64,000 bases of DNA from Bradyrhizobium sp. CB1650 (GCF_029761915.1 NZ_CP121695.1:5547501-5611500), one strand, 5' to 3'; positions 37,612-47,161 are shown, counted from the stretch's first letter. The notes: generated by a model not told the origin, from the sequence alone. Numbers and translations are program-made.

Positions 37612-37752
37612 GGTGAAATGGGCGAAGCAACAGGCCGGGCGATGGCGAACATGCCAACGTAGATGCCAACCAAGAAAAGTCAGCCATCGCGACAGACGTG
37701 AGCTCCGCCCTGGATTCGTATCCGTAGCCTTCGATGGCAAGGATGGATCAGG

Positions 37753-38586
37753 ATGGCTGTCGCACTGATACTGCTTCTGGTCGCGATCGGCTCGGTGCTG
37801 TTTCACCTCTACAGCCCGTGGTGGTGGACGCCGATCGCCACGAACTGGGCCTATATCGACCACACCATCAACATCACGTTCTGGATCACGGGCTTCGTTT
37901 TCGTCGCAGTCATCGCATTCATGGCCTATTGCGTCTTCCGCTTCCACCACAAGGAAGGAAGACGGGCGGACTACAACCCGGAAAACAAGCGACTCGAATG
38001 GTGGCTGAGCGTTGGAACCGGCGTCGGCGTCGCCGCCATGCTGGCGCCCGGCCTCGTGGTCTGGCACCAGTTCGTGACGGTGCCCGCGGACGCGACCGAG
38101 ATCGAGGTCATGGGCCAGCAATGGCAATGGAGTTTCCGCCTACCGGGCAAGGATGGGCGGTTGGGCACCTCCGATGTCCGCAACATCGGTACCGACAATC
38201 CGATGGGACTCAATCGCGACGATGCACATGCGCAGGACGACGTCGTGATCGAGAACGGCGACCTGCACCTTCAAGTAGGGAAGCCGGTCAAGATTCTGCT
38301 CCGCTCGGTCGATGTCCTGCACGATTTCTACGTGCCCGAATTCCGGGCCAAGATGGACATGGTCCCGGGCGCGGTGACCTACTTCTGGATAAAGCCGATC
38401 CGAACCGGGACGTTCGATGTTCTCTGCGCAGAGCTCTGCGGCGCGGCTCACTATCAGATGCGGGCCAAGGTCATCGTCGACGAAGAGGGCGAGTATCACG
38501 CCTGGCTCGAGCAACAGAAGACGTTTGCGGAATTGTCGGGCGGAAAAGCGGTGGTGAAGGCGACGTACCAATCCGGCGGCAAGTAG
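37753..38586 (+). CDS. coxM: Cytochrome oxidase subunit II (CoxM-like)
   Basis: A 277-residue subunit II with two N-terminal membrane helices and a periplasmic cupredoxin domain. The CuA ligands are all present: His 190, Cys 225, Glu 227, Cys 229, His 233 and Met 236 in CAELCGAAHYQM; the aromatic segment GQQWQWSF occurs near residue 125. It accepts electrons from cytochrome c. There is no fused cytochrome c domain. It is the first gene of the five-gene operon, which matches the coxMNOP alternative oxidase of Bradyrhizobium japonicum in order; the gene symbols are based on that match. Confidence 0.9.
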   Translation: MAVALILLLVAIGSVLFHLYSPWWWTPIATNWAYIDHTINITFWITGFVFVAVIAFMAYCVFRFHHKEGRRADYNPENKRLEWWLSVGTGVGVAAMLAPGLVVWHQFVTVPADATEIEVMGQQWQWSFRLPGKDGRLGTSDVRNIGTDNPMGLNRDDAHAQDDVVIENGDLHLQVGKPVKILLRSVDVLHDFYVPEFRAKMDMVPGAVTYFWIKPIRTGTFDVLCAELCGAAHYQMRAKVIVDEEGEYHAWLEQQKTFAELSGGKAVVKATYQSGGK

Positions 38587-38652
38587 AAGGACGCCGTCGC
38601 GAAAACAGATCGGGTGCGTGAGACCAACTCATCACCCCCAAAGGAAACGGCC

Positions 38653-38660
38653 GAGGAGGT
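38653..38660 (+). promoter_or_regulatory. Strong ribosome binding site for oxidase subunit I
   Basis: GAGGAGGT five bases before the ATG at 38666. It fixes the start of subunit I and argues against the upstream in-frame ATG at 38618. Confidence 0.8.
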
Positions 38661-38665
38661 ATTCT

Positions 38666-40444
38666 ATGGTCGATATTCCATATGAAGGGATCGCAGAGAT
38701 CCCGCCTGCCGAAGTGCCTGATGTCGAGCTCTACCATCCAAGGAGCTGGTGGACACGGTATGTCTTCTCGCAGGACGCCAAGGTGATCGCCGTTCAATAC
38801 GCGCTGACGGCCTCGGCCATCGGGCTGGTGGCTCTGGCGCTGTCGTGGCTGATGCGACTGCAGCTCGGATTCCCCGGCACCTTCTCCTTCATCGATGCCA
38901 ACCAGTACCTCCAGTTCATCACCATGCACGGCATGATCATGGTGATCTACCTGCTCACCGCATTGTTCCTGGGCGGCTTCGGCAATTACCTGATCCCGCT
39001 GATGGTCGGCGCCCGGGACATGGTTTTCCCCTATGTGAACATGCTGAGCTACTGGGTCTACCTGCTCGCAGTCCTGGTGCTGGCCTCGACATTCTTCGTG
39101 CCTGGCGGCCCCACCGGCGCCGGCTGGACGCTGTATCCGCCACAGGCAATCCTCTCCGGAACGCCCGGACAGGATTGGGGCATCATTCTCATGATGTCGT
39201 CGCTGATCTTGTTCATCATCGGCTTCACCATGGGCGGGCTGAACTACGTGGTCACGGTGCTGCAGGCGCGCACCCGCGGCATGACGTTGATGCGCCTGCC
39301 GCTGACGGTATGGGGCATTTTCACGGCGACCGTCATGGCATTGCTGGCCTTCCCCGCACTCTTCGTCGCCTCGGTCATGCTGCTGCTCGACCGTCTCTTG
39401 GGAACGAGCTTCTTCATGCCCTCCCTCGTCGAGATGGGCACGCTGTCGAAATATGGCGGCGGCAGCCCGCTGCTTTTCCAGCACCTGTTCTGGTTCTTCG
39501 GCCATCCCGAGGTCTACATCGTCGCCCTGCCCGCCTTCGGCATCGTCTCCGACCTGATCAGCACGCATGCGCGCAAGAACATCTTTGGTTACCGCATGAT
39601 GGTCTGGGCGATCGTGGCCATCGGCGCACTCAGCTTCATCGTGTGGGCGCACCACATGTATGTGAGCGGCATGTTCCCGCAATTCGGCTACTTCTTCGCC
39701 ACCACGACGCTCATCATCGCCATTCCCACCGCGATCAAGGTCTACAACTGGGTGCTGACCCTGTGGCGGGGCGACATTCATCTCACCGTGCCGATGCTGT
39801 TCGCCCTCGGCTTCATCATCACCTTCGTGAACGGCGGGCTCACCGGCCTCTTCCTCGGCAACGTCGTCGTGGACGTGCCGCTCTCGGATACCATGTTCGT
39901 GGTCGCGCATTTCCACATGGTGATGGGCGTGGCGCCGATCATGGTCGTGCTCGGGGCGATCTATCATTGGTACCCCAAGGTCACCGGGCGCATGCTGAAC
40001 GACGCGCTGGGCAAGTTTCATTTCTGGGTCACCTTCCTCGGCGCCTACCTCATTTTCTTCCCCATGCACTATCTTGGACTGCTCGGGGTGCCGCGCCGAT
40101 ATTTCGAACTCGGCGACGCGGCGTTCATCCCGCCCTCGGCCCACTCACTGAACGCCTTCATTTCCGTGGTGGCGTTGACCGTGGGCTTCAGCCAGATGGT
40201 GTTCCTGTTCAATCTCGCCTGGAGCCTGTTCAAAGGTGAGCCCTCGGGCGGCAATCCGTGGCGGGCGACGACGCTGGAGTGGCAGACGCCGGAGACGCCT
40301 CCCGGGCACGGCAACTGGGGCAAGGAGCTCCCGATCGTCTACCGCTGGGCCTATGACTACAGCGTCCCGGGCGCCGAGGAGGACTTCATTCCGCAGAACC
40401 AGCCGCCGCGCGCGAGGCAGGTCGTTCAGGGAGCTGCTTCGTGA
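38666..40444 (+). CDS. coxN: Cytochrome oxidase subunit I (CoxN-like)
   Basis: A 592-residue heme-copper oxidase subunit I with about twelve helices. The CuB and cross-link residues are in GHPEVYIV and WAHHMYVSGM, the heme histidines in TMHGMIMVIY and VAHFHMVMG. The Glu of GHPEVY, part of the D-pathway in A1-type oxidases, is present. It catalyses O2 reduction. The start at 38666 is fixed by a strong ribosome binding site. It overlaps the next gene by four bases (GTGA at 40441). The order M-N-O-P fits the alternative oxidase of B. japonicum. Confidence 0.93.
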   Translation: MVDIPYEGIAEIPPAEVPDVELYHPRSWWTRYVFSQDAKVIAVQYALTASAIGLVALALSWLMRLQLGFPGTFSFIDANQYLQFITMHGMIMVIYLLTALFLGGFGNYLIPLMVGARDMVFPYVNMLSYWVYLLAVLVLASTFFVPGGPTGAGWTLYPPQAILSGTPGQDWGIILMMSSLILFIIGFTMGGLNYVVTVLQARTRGMTLMRLPLTVWGIFTATVMALLAFPALFVASVMLLLDRLLGTSFFMPSLVEMGTLSKYGGGSPLLFQHLFWFFGHPEVYIVALPAFGIVSDLISTHARKNIFGYRMMVWAIVAIGALSFIVWAHHMYVSGMFPQFGYFFATTTLIIAIPTAIKVYNWVLTLWRGDIHLTVPMLFALGFIITFVNGGLTGLFLGNVVVDVPLSDTMFVVAHFHMVMGVAPIMVVLGAIYHWYPKVTGRMLNDALGKFHFWVTFLGAYLIFFPMHYLGLLGVPRRYFELGDAAFIPPSAHSLNAFISVVALTVGFSQMVFLFNLAWSLFKGEPSGGNPWRATTLEWQTPETPPGHGNWGKELPIVYRWAYDYSVPGAEEDFIPQNQPPRARQVVQGAAS

Positions 40445-41145
40445 GCGCCATCGTCCTGTTCCTGGCCGTGATCGCGGTCATCGCCGGATGGTGGCTGTCG
40501 CAGCAGCGGCTGACAGCCAAGCCCTGGCTTGAGGAAGGTCCGGTCGGTGACTTCCCCGGCGGCGATGCCATGACCTGGCCGGCGGCGAAGATCGGGCTTG
40601 GCGTGTTTCTCGCAGTCGCGAGCGCATTGTTCGTCCTCTTTATCAGCGCCTATTCGATGCGCATGGCCGTGGTCGACTGGCGTGCGCTGCCCGTGCCGCG
40701 ACTGCTGTGGCTCAACACCGGTGTCCTGGTCCTGAGCAGCGTCGCGCTGCAATGCTCGTATGTGGCTGCGCGCAGAGATAGCGCCGAGGGCGTCCTGATC
40801 GGCCTGCTCGCAGGCGGTGCATCCGCCGTGATCTTCCTCGCCGGACAACTCCTGGCCTGGCAGCAGCTCAGCGCGGCCGGGTATTTCGTGGCGTCCAATC
40901 CTGCCAATTCCTTCTTTTACCTGCTGACCGCGGCGCACGGGCTGCATCTGACGGGCGGCCTCGTCGCGCTTGGCAAGACCTCAGCCAAGGTGTGGCGTGG
41001 CACCGAGATCGCCGAGACGCGCCTGAGCGTCGAACTCTGCGCCATCTACTGGCACTTCCTGCTGCTGGTCTGGGTTGTCCTGCTCGGTCTCCTCACCGGC
41101 TGGACGGACGATTTCGTCGACATCTGTCGCCAATTGCTCAGCTAG
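40441..41145 (+). CDS. coxO: Cytochrome oxidase subunit III, first copy (CoxO-like)
   Basis: A 234-residue subunit III-like protein with seven hydrophobic helices and the family segment NSFFYLLTAAHGLHLTGGLVAL and YWHFLLLVWVVL near the end. The start is a GTG that overlaps the stop of subunit I, so translation is coupled. The second subunit III gene follows after 15 bases. Two subunit III genes in one operon is the known coxMNOP layout; the division of labour between them is unclear. Confidence 0.85.
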   Translation: MSAIVLFLAVIAVIAGWWLSQQRLTAKPWLEEGPVGDFPGGDAMTWPAAKIGLGVFLAVASALFVLFISAYSMRMAVVDWRALPVPRLLWLNTGVLVLSSVALQCSYVAARRDSAEGVLIGLLAGGASAVIFLAGQLLAWQQLSAAGYFVASNPANSFFYLLTAAHGLHLTGGLVALGKTSAKVWRGTEIAETRLSVELCAIYWHFLLLVWVVLLGLLTGWTDDFVDICRQLLS

Positions 41146-41160
41146 GGAGGGCGAGACCAG

Positions 41161-41883
41161 ATGGCAGAGACCGTGCTGACAAATTCCGAACAATCGGCTG
41201 CACGCCTCGAGGGCTGGCGCGGCATCGCCTCCGACTGGGCGTCCGATCAGCGCGCCTTCAAGAATGTGTCCTGGGGCAAGGCCATGATGTGGATCTTCCT
41301 CCTCAGCGACACCTTCATCTTCAGTTGCTTCCTGCTCTCCTACATGACGGCGCGCATGTCGACGACCGTGCCGTGGCCCAACCCCAGCGAGGTCTTCGCC
41401 CTCAACATCGCCGGCAAGCACATTCCGCTGATCCTGATCGCCATCATGACCTTTATCCTGATCAGCAGCAGCGGCACGATGGCGATGGCCGTCAATTTCG
41501 GCTACCGCCGCGATCGCGTCAGAACCGCGGCCTTGATGCTGGTCACGGCGGCCTTCGGCGCAACCTTCGTCGGAATGCAGGCCTTCGAATGGACCAAGCT
41601 GATCATGGAAGGCGTCCGTCCCTGGGGCAATCCGTGGGGTGCGCCGCAGTTCGGTGCGAGCTTCTTCATGATCACCGGCTTCCACGGCACCCACGTGACG
41701 ATCGGCGTGATCTTCCTGATCGCCATTGCGCGGAAGGTGTTGCGCGGCGACTTCGACGTCGAGAGGCGCGGCTTCTTCACCAGCCGCAAGGGATACTACG
41801 AGATCGTCGAGATCATGGGCCTGTACTGGCACTTCGTCGATCTCGTGTGGGTGTTCATCTTCGCGTTCTTCTATCTTTGGTGA
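41161..41883 (+). CDS. coxP: Cytochrome oxidase subunit III, second copy (CoxP-like)
   Basis: A 240-residue subunit III with the signature segments MMWIFLLSDTFIFSCFLLSY near residue 45, MITGFHGTHVTIGV and GLYWHFVDLVWVFIF at the C terminus. It is closer to conventional subunit III than the first copy. It probably stabilises the D-pathway side of subunit I. GGAGGG precedes the ATG by about ten bases. Confidence 0.9.
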   Translation: MAETVLTNSEQSAARLEGWRGIASDWASDQRAFKNVSWGKAMMWIFLLSDTFIFSCFLLSYMTARMSTTVPWPNPSEVFALNIAGKHIPLILIAIMTFILISSSGTMAMAVNFGYRRDRVRTAALMLVTAAFGATFVGMQAFEWTKLIMEGVRPWGNPWGAPQFGASFFMITGFHGTHVTIGVIFLIAIARKVLRGDFDVERRGFFTSRKGYYEIVEIMGLYWHFVDLVWVFIFAFFYLW

Positions 41884-41892
41884 GGTCGGCGC

Positions 41893-42285
41893 ATGACAAA
41901 CGCAGCAATAGAGGTCGACGGACAGCTCCACGCTCATGCGCATGACACTGTTGCATCAGGAGCGGCGCACGCCAAGGGCCAGCAGCACCCAATAAAACTC
42001 TACCTGGTGGTCTGGGGCTGGCTGTTCGTCCTCAGCACCGGCTCCTATCTGGTCGACTATTTTGGCCTGCATGGCTATCTCCGGTGGTCGCTGATCATGC
42101 TTTTCATGGTCTTGAAGGCCGGGCTGATCGTCGCCGTGTTCATGCACATGGCCTGGGAACGGCTGGCGCTGGCTTATGCCATCCTGGTGCCGCCGATAGC
42201 GGTGCTGGTATTCGTGGCGATCATGGTGCTCGAATCCGAGTATACGCACTTGCTTCGGCTGCTGTTCTTCGCAACGCCGTCGTAG
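41893..42285 (+). CDS. Cytochrome oxidase subunit IV-type small membrane protein
   Basis: A 130-residue protein with a His/Ala-rich N terminus and three hydrophobic helices; the motif WSLIMLFMVLKAGLIVAVFMHMAWE (about residues 65-90) is the pattern of prokaryotic subunit IV (CtaF/CyoD-like), which helps assembly. It follows the second subunit III gene by nine bases and is the last gene of the operon. A family A palindrome lies directly after it and may serve as terminator. Confidence 0.85.
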   Translation: MTNAAIEVDGQLHAHAHDTVASGAAHAKGQQHPIKLYLVVWGWLFVLSTGSYLVDYFGLHGYLRWSLIMLFMVLKAGLIVAVFMHMAWERLALAYAILVPPIAVLVFVAIMVLESEYTHLLRLLFFATPS

Positions 42286-42315
42286 CGGCTGGCCGCGTTC
42301 TCACCTCGCTTCACT

Positions 42316-42415
42316 GTCATGCCCCGCGAAGGCGGGGCATCCAGTGCTCCGCGGCAAGAGTCGGTTTCTACAACGCCCACCGCGGAGCACCGGATCATCC
42401 GCTTTCGCGGATGAC
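42316..42415. repeat. Dispersed palindrome, family A (copy 4, long)
   Basis: A 100-base element: the hairpin ATGCCCCGC-GAA-GGCGGGGCAT at the left, then GTGCTCCGCGG paired with CCGCGGAGCAC further on, and a right end GGATCATCCGC ... GCGGATGAC. Nested inverted repeats allow a long cruciform. Copies 1 to 3 share the left half. It separates the oxidase operon from the convergent nadE. Confidence 0.8.
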
Positions 42416-42457
42416 GACGGATAAACGTGCAGCGAGACCACCCGACTCTCTCCGGCG

Positions 42458-44215
42458 CTACCCCTCGAATGCGTCGATCGAGGCGCGACTGGCCGCCGAC
42501 ATGAGCGTCTCGTCCGGCGCGGGCAGCGGTACCCCCTTGTCGCGGAAGCGGTTGGTGATGGGATAGCGGCGGTCGCGGCCGAAATTCTTGCGGGTCACCT
42601 TCACGCCGGGCGCGGCCTGGCGGCGTTTGTATTCGGCGACGTTGAGCAGATGGTCGACGTGCACGACCATCTCGCGGGCAAAGCCGGCGGCGATGATCTG
42701 GTCCAGCGGCTCCTCGCGCTCCACCAGACGCTCCAGGATGGCGTCGAGCACGTCATAGGGCGGGAGCGAATCCTGATCGGTCTGGTTCTCGCGCAGCTCC
42801 GCGGTCGGCGGACGGGTGATGATGTCGGGCGGAATGACTTCGCCCGCAGGACCGAGCGCGCGATCCGGCTTCCACACGTTGCGCAACGCCGCCATCCGGA
42901 ACACCTGCGTCTTGTAGATGTCCTTGATTGGATTGAAGCCCCCGTTCATGTCGCCGTAGAGCGTGGCATAGCCGACCGACATTTCCGACTTGTTGCCGGT
43001 GGTCACGACCATCAGCCCGGTCTTGTTCGAGATCGCCATCAAGAGCGTACCGCGGGTGCGGGCCTGAAGGTTCTCTTCGGTGATGTCGGGCGGCAGATTC
43101 TTGAAGATATCGGAGAGAATAGTCTCGAAGCCGTTCACTGCCTCTGCGATCGGCAGCACCTCGTAGCGGATACCGAGATGGCCGGCGAGCTCGCCCGCAT
43201 CGGCGATGGAGCTCGCAGCCGTGAAGCGATAGGGCAGCATCACGCCGTGCACCTGATCCGCGCCGAGCGCGTCGACTGCGATCGCCGCGCACAGCGCTGA
43301 ATCGATGCCGCCGGAAATGCCGAGCAGCACGCCGGGAAAGCCGTTCTTGGCGACGTAGTCGCGCAAGCCCAGCACACAAGCCGCGTAGTCGGCCTGGTCG
43401 CCCTCGGGCAGCGCGGCGATCGGACCCGCGCAGCGCCAATCGTCACCATTCTTGCTGAAGCGCAGCGTGGTGATGCTCTCTGCAAACGCCGGCAGTTGCG
43501 CTGCGAGCGAAAGATCCCCGTTGAGCGCGAAGGAGGCACCATCGAACACCAACTCGTCCTGGCCGCAGACCTGGTTGAGGTAGACCAGCGGCAGACCGCT
43601 CTCGGTGACCCGCGCCACCGCGACCGACAGGCGCACATCGCCCTTGTCGCGGGCGTAAGGCGATCCGTTCGGCACGAGGATGATCTCCGCGCCGGTCTCG
43701 GCCAGCGTCTCGACCACGTTCTCGTAGTCCTCGGACTCCTCCAGCCAGATGTCCTCGCAGATCGGCACGCCGATCCGCACCCCGCGCACGGTCACGGGAC
43801 CGGCCGCGGGTCCGCGCGCGAACAGCCGCTTCTCGTCGAACACGCCGTAGTTCGGCAGATTGCATTTGAAGCGCAGTGCAGCGATGCGTCCGCCGTCGAG
43901 CAGCGCGCAGGCATTGTAGAGCCTGCCCTCCTCGACCCAGGGCGTGCCGACCAGCATCGCCGGCCCGCCGTCCGCGGTCTCGCGCGCAAGGCTTTCGATC
44001 GCCGCGCGGCAGGCGGCCTGGAAGGCTGGCTTCTGCACGAGGTCTTCCGGCGGATAGCCGGCAATGAACAATTCCGGAAACAGCACGAGGTCGGCACCGT
44101 CGGCCGCGGCCTGCGCCCGCGCAGCGCGCACCTTCGCGGCATTGCCCTCGATGTCGCCCACGGTCGGGTTGAGCTGGGCGAGCGTGACCGCGAATTCGTT
44201 GAGACGTTCGGTCAT
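42458..44215 (-). CDS. nadE: Glutamine-dependent NAD+ synthetase
   Basis: A 585-residue two-domain enzyme. The N-terminal nitrilase-type glutaminase has Glu in LFPELFIAGYPPED, Lys in FKCNLPNYG and Cys in VPICEDIW. The C-terminal synthetase has the ATP-binding LLGISGGIDSALCAAI. It amidates nicotinic acid adenine dinucleotide to NAD+ using glutamine. It is on the same strand as dgkA and DAHP synthase, but a palindromic element separates it from dgkA. Confidence 0.95.
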   Translation of the reverse strand: MTERLNEFAVTLAQLNPTVGDIEGNAAKVRAARAQAAADGADLVLFPELFIAGYPPEDLVQKPAFQAACRAAIESLARETADGGPAMLVGTPWVEEGRLYNACALLDGGRIAALRFKCNLPNYGVFDEKRLFARGPAAGPVTVRGVRIGVPICEDIWLEESEDYENVVETLAETGAEIILVPNGSPYARDKGDVRLSVAVARVTESGLPLVYLNQVCGQDELVFDGASFALNGDLSLAAQLPAFAESITTLRFSKNGDDWRCAGPIAALPEGDQADYAACVLGLRDYVAKNGFPGVLLGISGGIDSALCAAIAVDALGADQVHGVMLPYRFTAASSIADAGELAGHLGIRYEVLPIAEAVNGFETILSDIFKNLPPDITEENLQARTRGTLLMAISNKTGLMVVTTGNKSEMSVGYATLYGDMNGGFNPIKDIYKTQVFRMAALRNVWKPDRALGPAGEVIPPDIITRPPTAELRENQTDQDSLPPYDVLDAILERLVEREEPLDQIIAAGFAREMVVHVDHLLNVAEYKRRQAAPGVKVTRKNFGRDRRYPITNRFRDKGVPLPAPDETLMSAASRASIDAFEG

Positions 44216-44242
44216 GGGCGCCGCGCTCCGATCATTCCGGCT

Positions 44243-44330
44243 AGAGCATGATCCGGTTTTCCGAAAAGACCATGCTCAAACAATAACCTAAAGCGCGATG
44301 ACGATTGATCCCGATCTCGTCGCGCTTTAG
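44243..44330. repeat. Pair of palindromes between nadE and dgkA (family D)
   Basis: GAGCATG (44244-44250) pairs with CATGCTC (44271-44277) around ATCCGGTTTTCC. Then CTAAAGCGCGA (44288-44298) pairs with TCGCGCTTTAG (44320-44330). The second palindrome overlaps the dgkA stop codon. The first shares its GGATCATG/CCGGTTTTCCG words with the element at 29806. This may terminate the dgkA transcript ahead of nadE. Confidence 0.7.
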
Positions 44331-44680
44331 ACGAACCCCAATCGCTCGACGATGGCGAAGATCCAGAACGCGCCGGCCATCAGCAACGCCACGCCGACGG
44401 CGGCCGAACCCATATCCTTGACCCGGCCGATCTGCTTGTCGTGGTCCATGGTGAGGCGGTCGGCGAGCTTTTCGATCGCGGTGTTGAGCAGCTCGACCAC
44501 CAGCACGAACGCGACGGCACAGACTAGCTCGACCGCGCGCATCGCGGTCGCGCCGATGAACCAGGCGAGCGGCAGCGACAAGAGGAGCGCAAAAATCTCC
44601 TCGCGGACGGCCTGCTCCGAGCGGAACGCGAAGGCCAGACCGTTACGGGAATTGATCGTGGCCTTCCAGAGCCGCAGCAA
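44327..44680 (-). CDS. dgkA: Diacylglycerol kinase
   Basis: A 117-residue DgkA-family membrane protein. Three helices and the catalytic segment VELLNTAIEKLADR (about residues 61-75) followed by DMGSAAVG are present. It phosphorylates diacylglycerol to phosphatidic acid at the inner membrane. It follows the DAHP synthase gene by four bases, so the two are probably co-transcribed. The length is typical. Confidence 0.9.
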   Translation of the reverse strand: MLRLWKATINSRNGLAFAFRSEQAVREEIFALLLSLPLAWFIGATAMRAVELVCAVAFVLVVELLNTAIEKLADRLTMDHDKQIGRVKDMGSAAVGVALLMAGAFWIFAIVERLGFV

Positions 44681-44684
44681 GATG

Positions 44685-46073
44685 TCAAAGCCCCGCTACG
44701 GCCGGCATCGGCTTGACCTTGCCGGCGCGTTCCTGCTTGAGCAGCTCCGCAACCAGGAAGGCCATGTCGATGGATTGTTCGGCGTTGAGGCGGGGATCGC
44801 AGACCGTGTGGTAGCGGTCGTTCAGATCCTCGTCCGTGATCGCGCGGGCGCCGCCGAGGCACTCGGTGACGTCCTTGCCGGTCATCTCCAGATGCACGCC
44901 GCCGGGATGCGTCCCTTCGGCCGCGTGAATGGCGAAGAACGACTTCACCTCCGACAGGATGCGGTCGAACGGCCGCGTCTTGTAACCGGTCGTCGAGGTG
45001 ATGGTGTTGCCGTGCATGGGATCGCAGGACCAGACCAGCACCCTGCCCTCGCGCTTCACGGCGCGGATCAGGTTCGGCAGATGCTCGGCGACCTTGTCGG
45101 AGCCGAAGCGGCCGATCAGCGTCAGCCGGCCCGGCTCGTTGTCGGGGTTGAGCACGTCGATCAGCCTCAACAGCTCGTCGGTCTTCAGCGAAGGGCCGCA
45201 CTTCAACCCGATCGGGTTCTTGATGCCGCGGAAATATTCGACATGGCCGTGGTCGAGCTGACGGGTGCGATCGCCGATCCAGATCATGTGGCCGCTCGTC
45301 GCGTACCAGTCGCCCGTGGTGGAGTCGACGCGGGTCATGGCCTGCTCATAGCCGAGCAGCAGCGCCTCGTGGCTGGTGTAGAAATCGGTCGCGCGCAGCT
45401 CGGGGTGGCTCTCGAGATCGAGGCCGCAGGCACGCATGAAGTTGAGCGCGTCCGAGATGCGGTCGGCGAGCTCCTTGTAGCGGCGGGACTGTGGGCTATC
45501 CTTCAGGAAGCCGAGCATCCACTGATGCACACTGCCAAGGTTGGCGAAGCCGCCGGTGGCGAAGGCGCGGAGCAGGTTCAGCGTCGCCGCAGACTGCCGG
45601 TACGCCATCAACTGGCGCTGCGGATCCGGCACGCGCGCTTCCTTCGTGAAGGCGATGTCGTTGACGATGTCGCCGCGATAGCTCGGCAGTTCGACGCCGT
45701 TCACCTTCTCGGTCGGCGAGGAACGCGGCTTGGCGAACTGACCGGCGATGCGACCGACCTTCACCACCGGCACCGCGCCGGCATAGGTGAGCACCACCGC
45801 CATCTGCAGCAGCACGCGGAAGAAATCGCGGATGTTGTTGGCGCCGTGCTCGGCAAAGCTCTCGGCGCAGTCGCCGCCCTGCAGCAGGAAGGCCTCGCCG
45901 GCCGCGACCCGCGCAAGCGCCTTCTTCAGGTTGCGCGCCTCACCTGCGAAGACCAGCGGCGGAAAGGTCGCAAGCTGCGCCTCGACGTCGGCCAGCGCCT
46001 TGGCGTCGGGATAGTCGGGGACCTGTAGCACCGGCTTGCTGCGCCAGCTCTCGGGCGACCATCGCTCGGACAT
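44685..46073 (-). CDS. Class II 3-deoxy-7-phosphoheptulonate (DAHP) synthase
   Basis: A 462-residue plant/actinobacterial-type DAHP synthase beginning [19 protein letters not shown], with the metal- and phosphoenolpyruvate-site segments [24 protein letters not shown], and [18 protein letters not shown]. It commits erythrose 4-phosphate and phosphoenolpyruvate to the shikimate pathway. The ATG at 46073 is chosen since the upstream frame to 46268 is intergenic and includes the divergent hydrolase start. Alphaproteobacteria of this group use the class II enzyme. Confidence 0.92.
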   Translation of the reverse strand: MSERWSPESWRSKPVLQVPDYPDAKALADVEAQLATFPPLVFAGEARNLKKALARVAAGEAFLLQGGDCAESFAEHGANNIRDFFRVLLQMAVVLTYAGAVPVVKVGRIAGQFAKPRSSPTEKVNGVELPSYRGDIVNDIAFTKEARVPDPQRQLMAYRQSAATLNLLRAFATGGFANLGSVHQWMLGFLKDSPQSRRYKELADRISDALNFMRACGLDLESHPELRATDFYTSHEALLLGYEQAMTRVDSTTGDWYATSGHMIWIGDRTRQLDHGHVEYFRGIKNPIGLKCGPSLKTDELLRLIDVLNPDNEPGRLTLIGRFGSDKVAEHLPNLIRAVKREGRVLVWSCDPMHGNTITSTTGYKTRPFDRILSEVKSFFAIHAAEGTHPGGVHLEMTGKDVTECLGGARAITDEDLNDRYHTVCDPRLNAEQSIDMAFLVAELLKQERAGKVKPMPAVAGL

Positions 46074-46255
46074 CGCAATCTCTCCGTGAAGCAAAAAAGT
46101 ACAACCTGATCTGTGGGTTGCGAAGGGCCGCCTTATACACAGGCTGGCAACCGACCGCCAGTTGTAAATCAGTTTCGCATTGCAACCTCTTGCGAGGAAA
46201 GCCGAATTCGCATTTGCTGTAAACTGCAAGGAAACTGGCAGGACACCGGCTGCCC

Positions 46256-47152
46256 ATGGAAGCGGCACTGGACGACGTCTTCGTCGACGACATCACCTTC
46301 TCGGCCACCGACGGCTATTCGCTCGCCGGCACCCTGTTCCTGCCACGCGGGGCCAAGCGTCATGCCGTCCTGATCAATTCGGCGACCGCCGTCCCCCGCA
46401 AGATCTATCGCGGCTTTGCCTCCTATCTCGCCCACCGCGGCTGTGCAGTGCTGACCTATGATTACCGCGGCATCGCGGGCTCCCGGCTCCCGGCGATGGT
46501 CGGCTACAACCGGCCGAAATCCCTGGTCGGCTTCAACGCCTCGATGTCGGACTGGGCGGCGCTCGATGTCACCGCCGCGGTCACCTGGATGCGAGATCGT
46601 TATCACACGCTGCCGCTCGGCTATGTCGGCCATTCCTTCGGCGGCCAGGCGCTCGGCCTGATCGCCAATAATTTTGAAGTTTCGCGCGCGCTGTTCGTCG
46701 CTTCCCAGGCTGCCACGTGGAAACTGATCACGCCTCCGGAAAACTATCGCGTACTCGCCTTCATGAATTTCATCGGCGTGCCCGTGGTCCACCTGCTCGG
46801 CTACGCGCCGGGCTGGCTCGGCATCGGCGAAGATCTACCCAAGGGCGTGTTCCTGCAGGGGGCCAAATGGGTGAGCAGTCCGCGTCATCTCTTTGATTCC
46901 AAGCTGCCGGCGCTGGCCAACTTTGCGGGCTACAAGGGCGAGCTGCGCGCGCTCACTTTTTCTGACGATCCCTGGGCGACACGGCCCGCGGTCGAACTGC
47001 TCTGCTCGGGCTTTACCGCGATCAAGCCGGAGGTGCTGACGGTGAAGCCGTCCGAGGTCGGCGCCAAGACGATCGGCCATTTCGGCTTCTTCCGCCCCGA
47101 GCACGGCGACACGCTGTGGCGCGGCGTGGCGGAATGGATCCAAGGGGAATGA
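46256..47152 (+). CDS. Alpha/beta hydrolase-fold protein
   Basis: A 298-residue alpha/beta hydrolase with the nucleophile elbow GHSFGGQ (Ser near residue 127), an early acidic segment [10 protein letters not shown] and a late His (HFGFF near residue 282). The pattern resembles serine aminopeptidase S33-type or DUF-type hydrolases of the group that act on esters or amides. Its substrate is unknown. It is divergent from DAHP synthase and its stop is ten bases from the convergent small protein gene. Confidence 0.82.
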   Translation: MEAALDDVFVDDITFSATDGYSLAGTLFLPRGAKRHAVLINSATAVPRKIYRGFASYLAHRGCAVLTYDYRGIAGSRLPAMVGYNRPKSLVGFNASMSDWAALDVTAAVTWMRDRYHTLPLGYVGHSFGGQALGLIANNFEVSRALFVASQAATWKLITPPENYRVLAFMNFIGVPVVHLLGYAPGWLGIGEDLPKGVFLQGAKWVSSPRHLFDSKLPALANFAGYKGELRALTFSDDPWATRPAVELLCSGFTAIKPEVLTVKPSEVGAKTIGHFGFFRPEHGDTLWRGVAEWIQGE

Positions 47153-47161
47153 AACCCCGGC

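Larger units (their letters stand above)
37201..37752. other. Divergent intergenic region between DUF2189 and the cytochrome oxidase operon
   Basis: A spacer of about 550 bases with no supported gene. It contains two clear inverted repeats (37405-37418 and 37583-37611), described separately. I did not find a FixK-type TTGAT-N4-ATCAA box or a -24/-12 element. Its length and structure suggest more than one regulator of the oxidase genes or of the membrane protein. Confidence 0.6.

Noticed and set aside
38471..40144. A long minus-strand open frame opposite oxidase subunit I.
   Set aside because: The plus-strand gene has all heme and copper ligands; the antisense frame is low-complexity.
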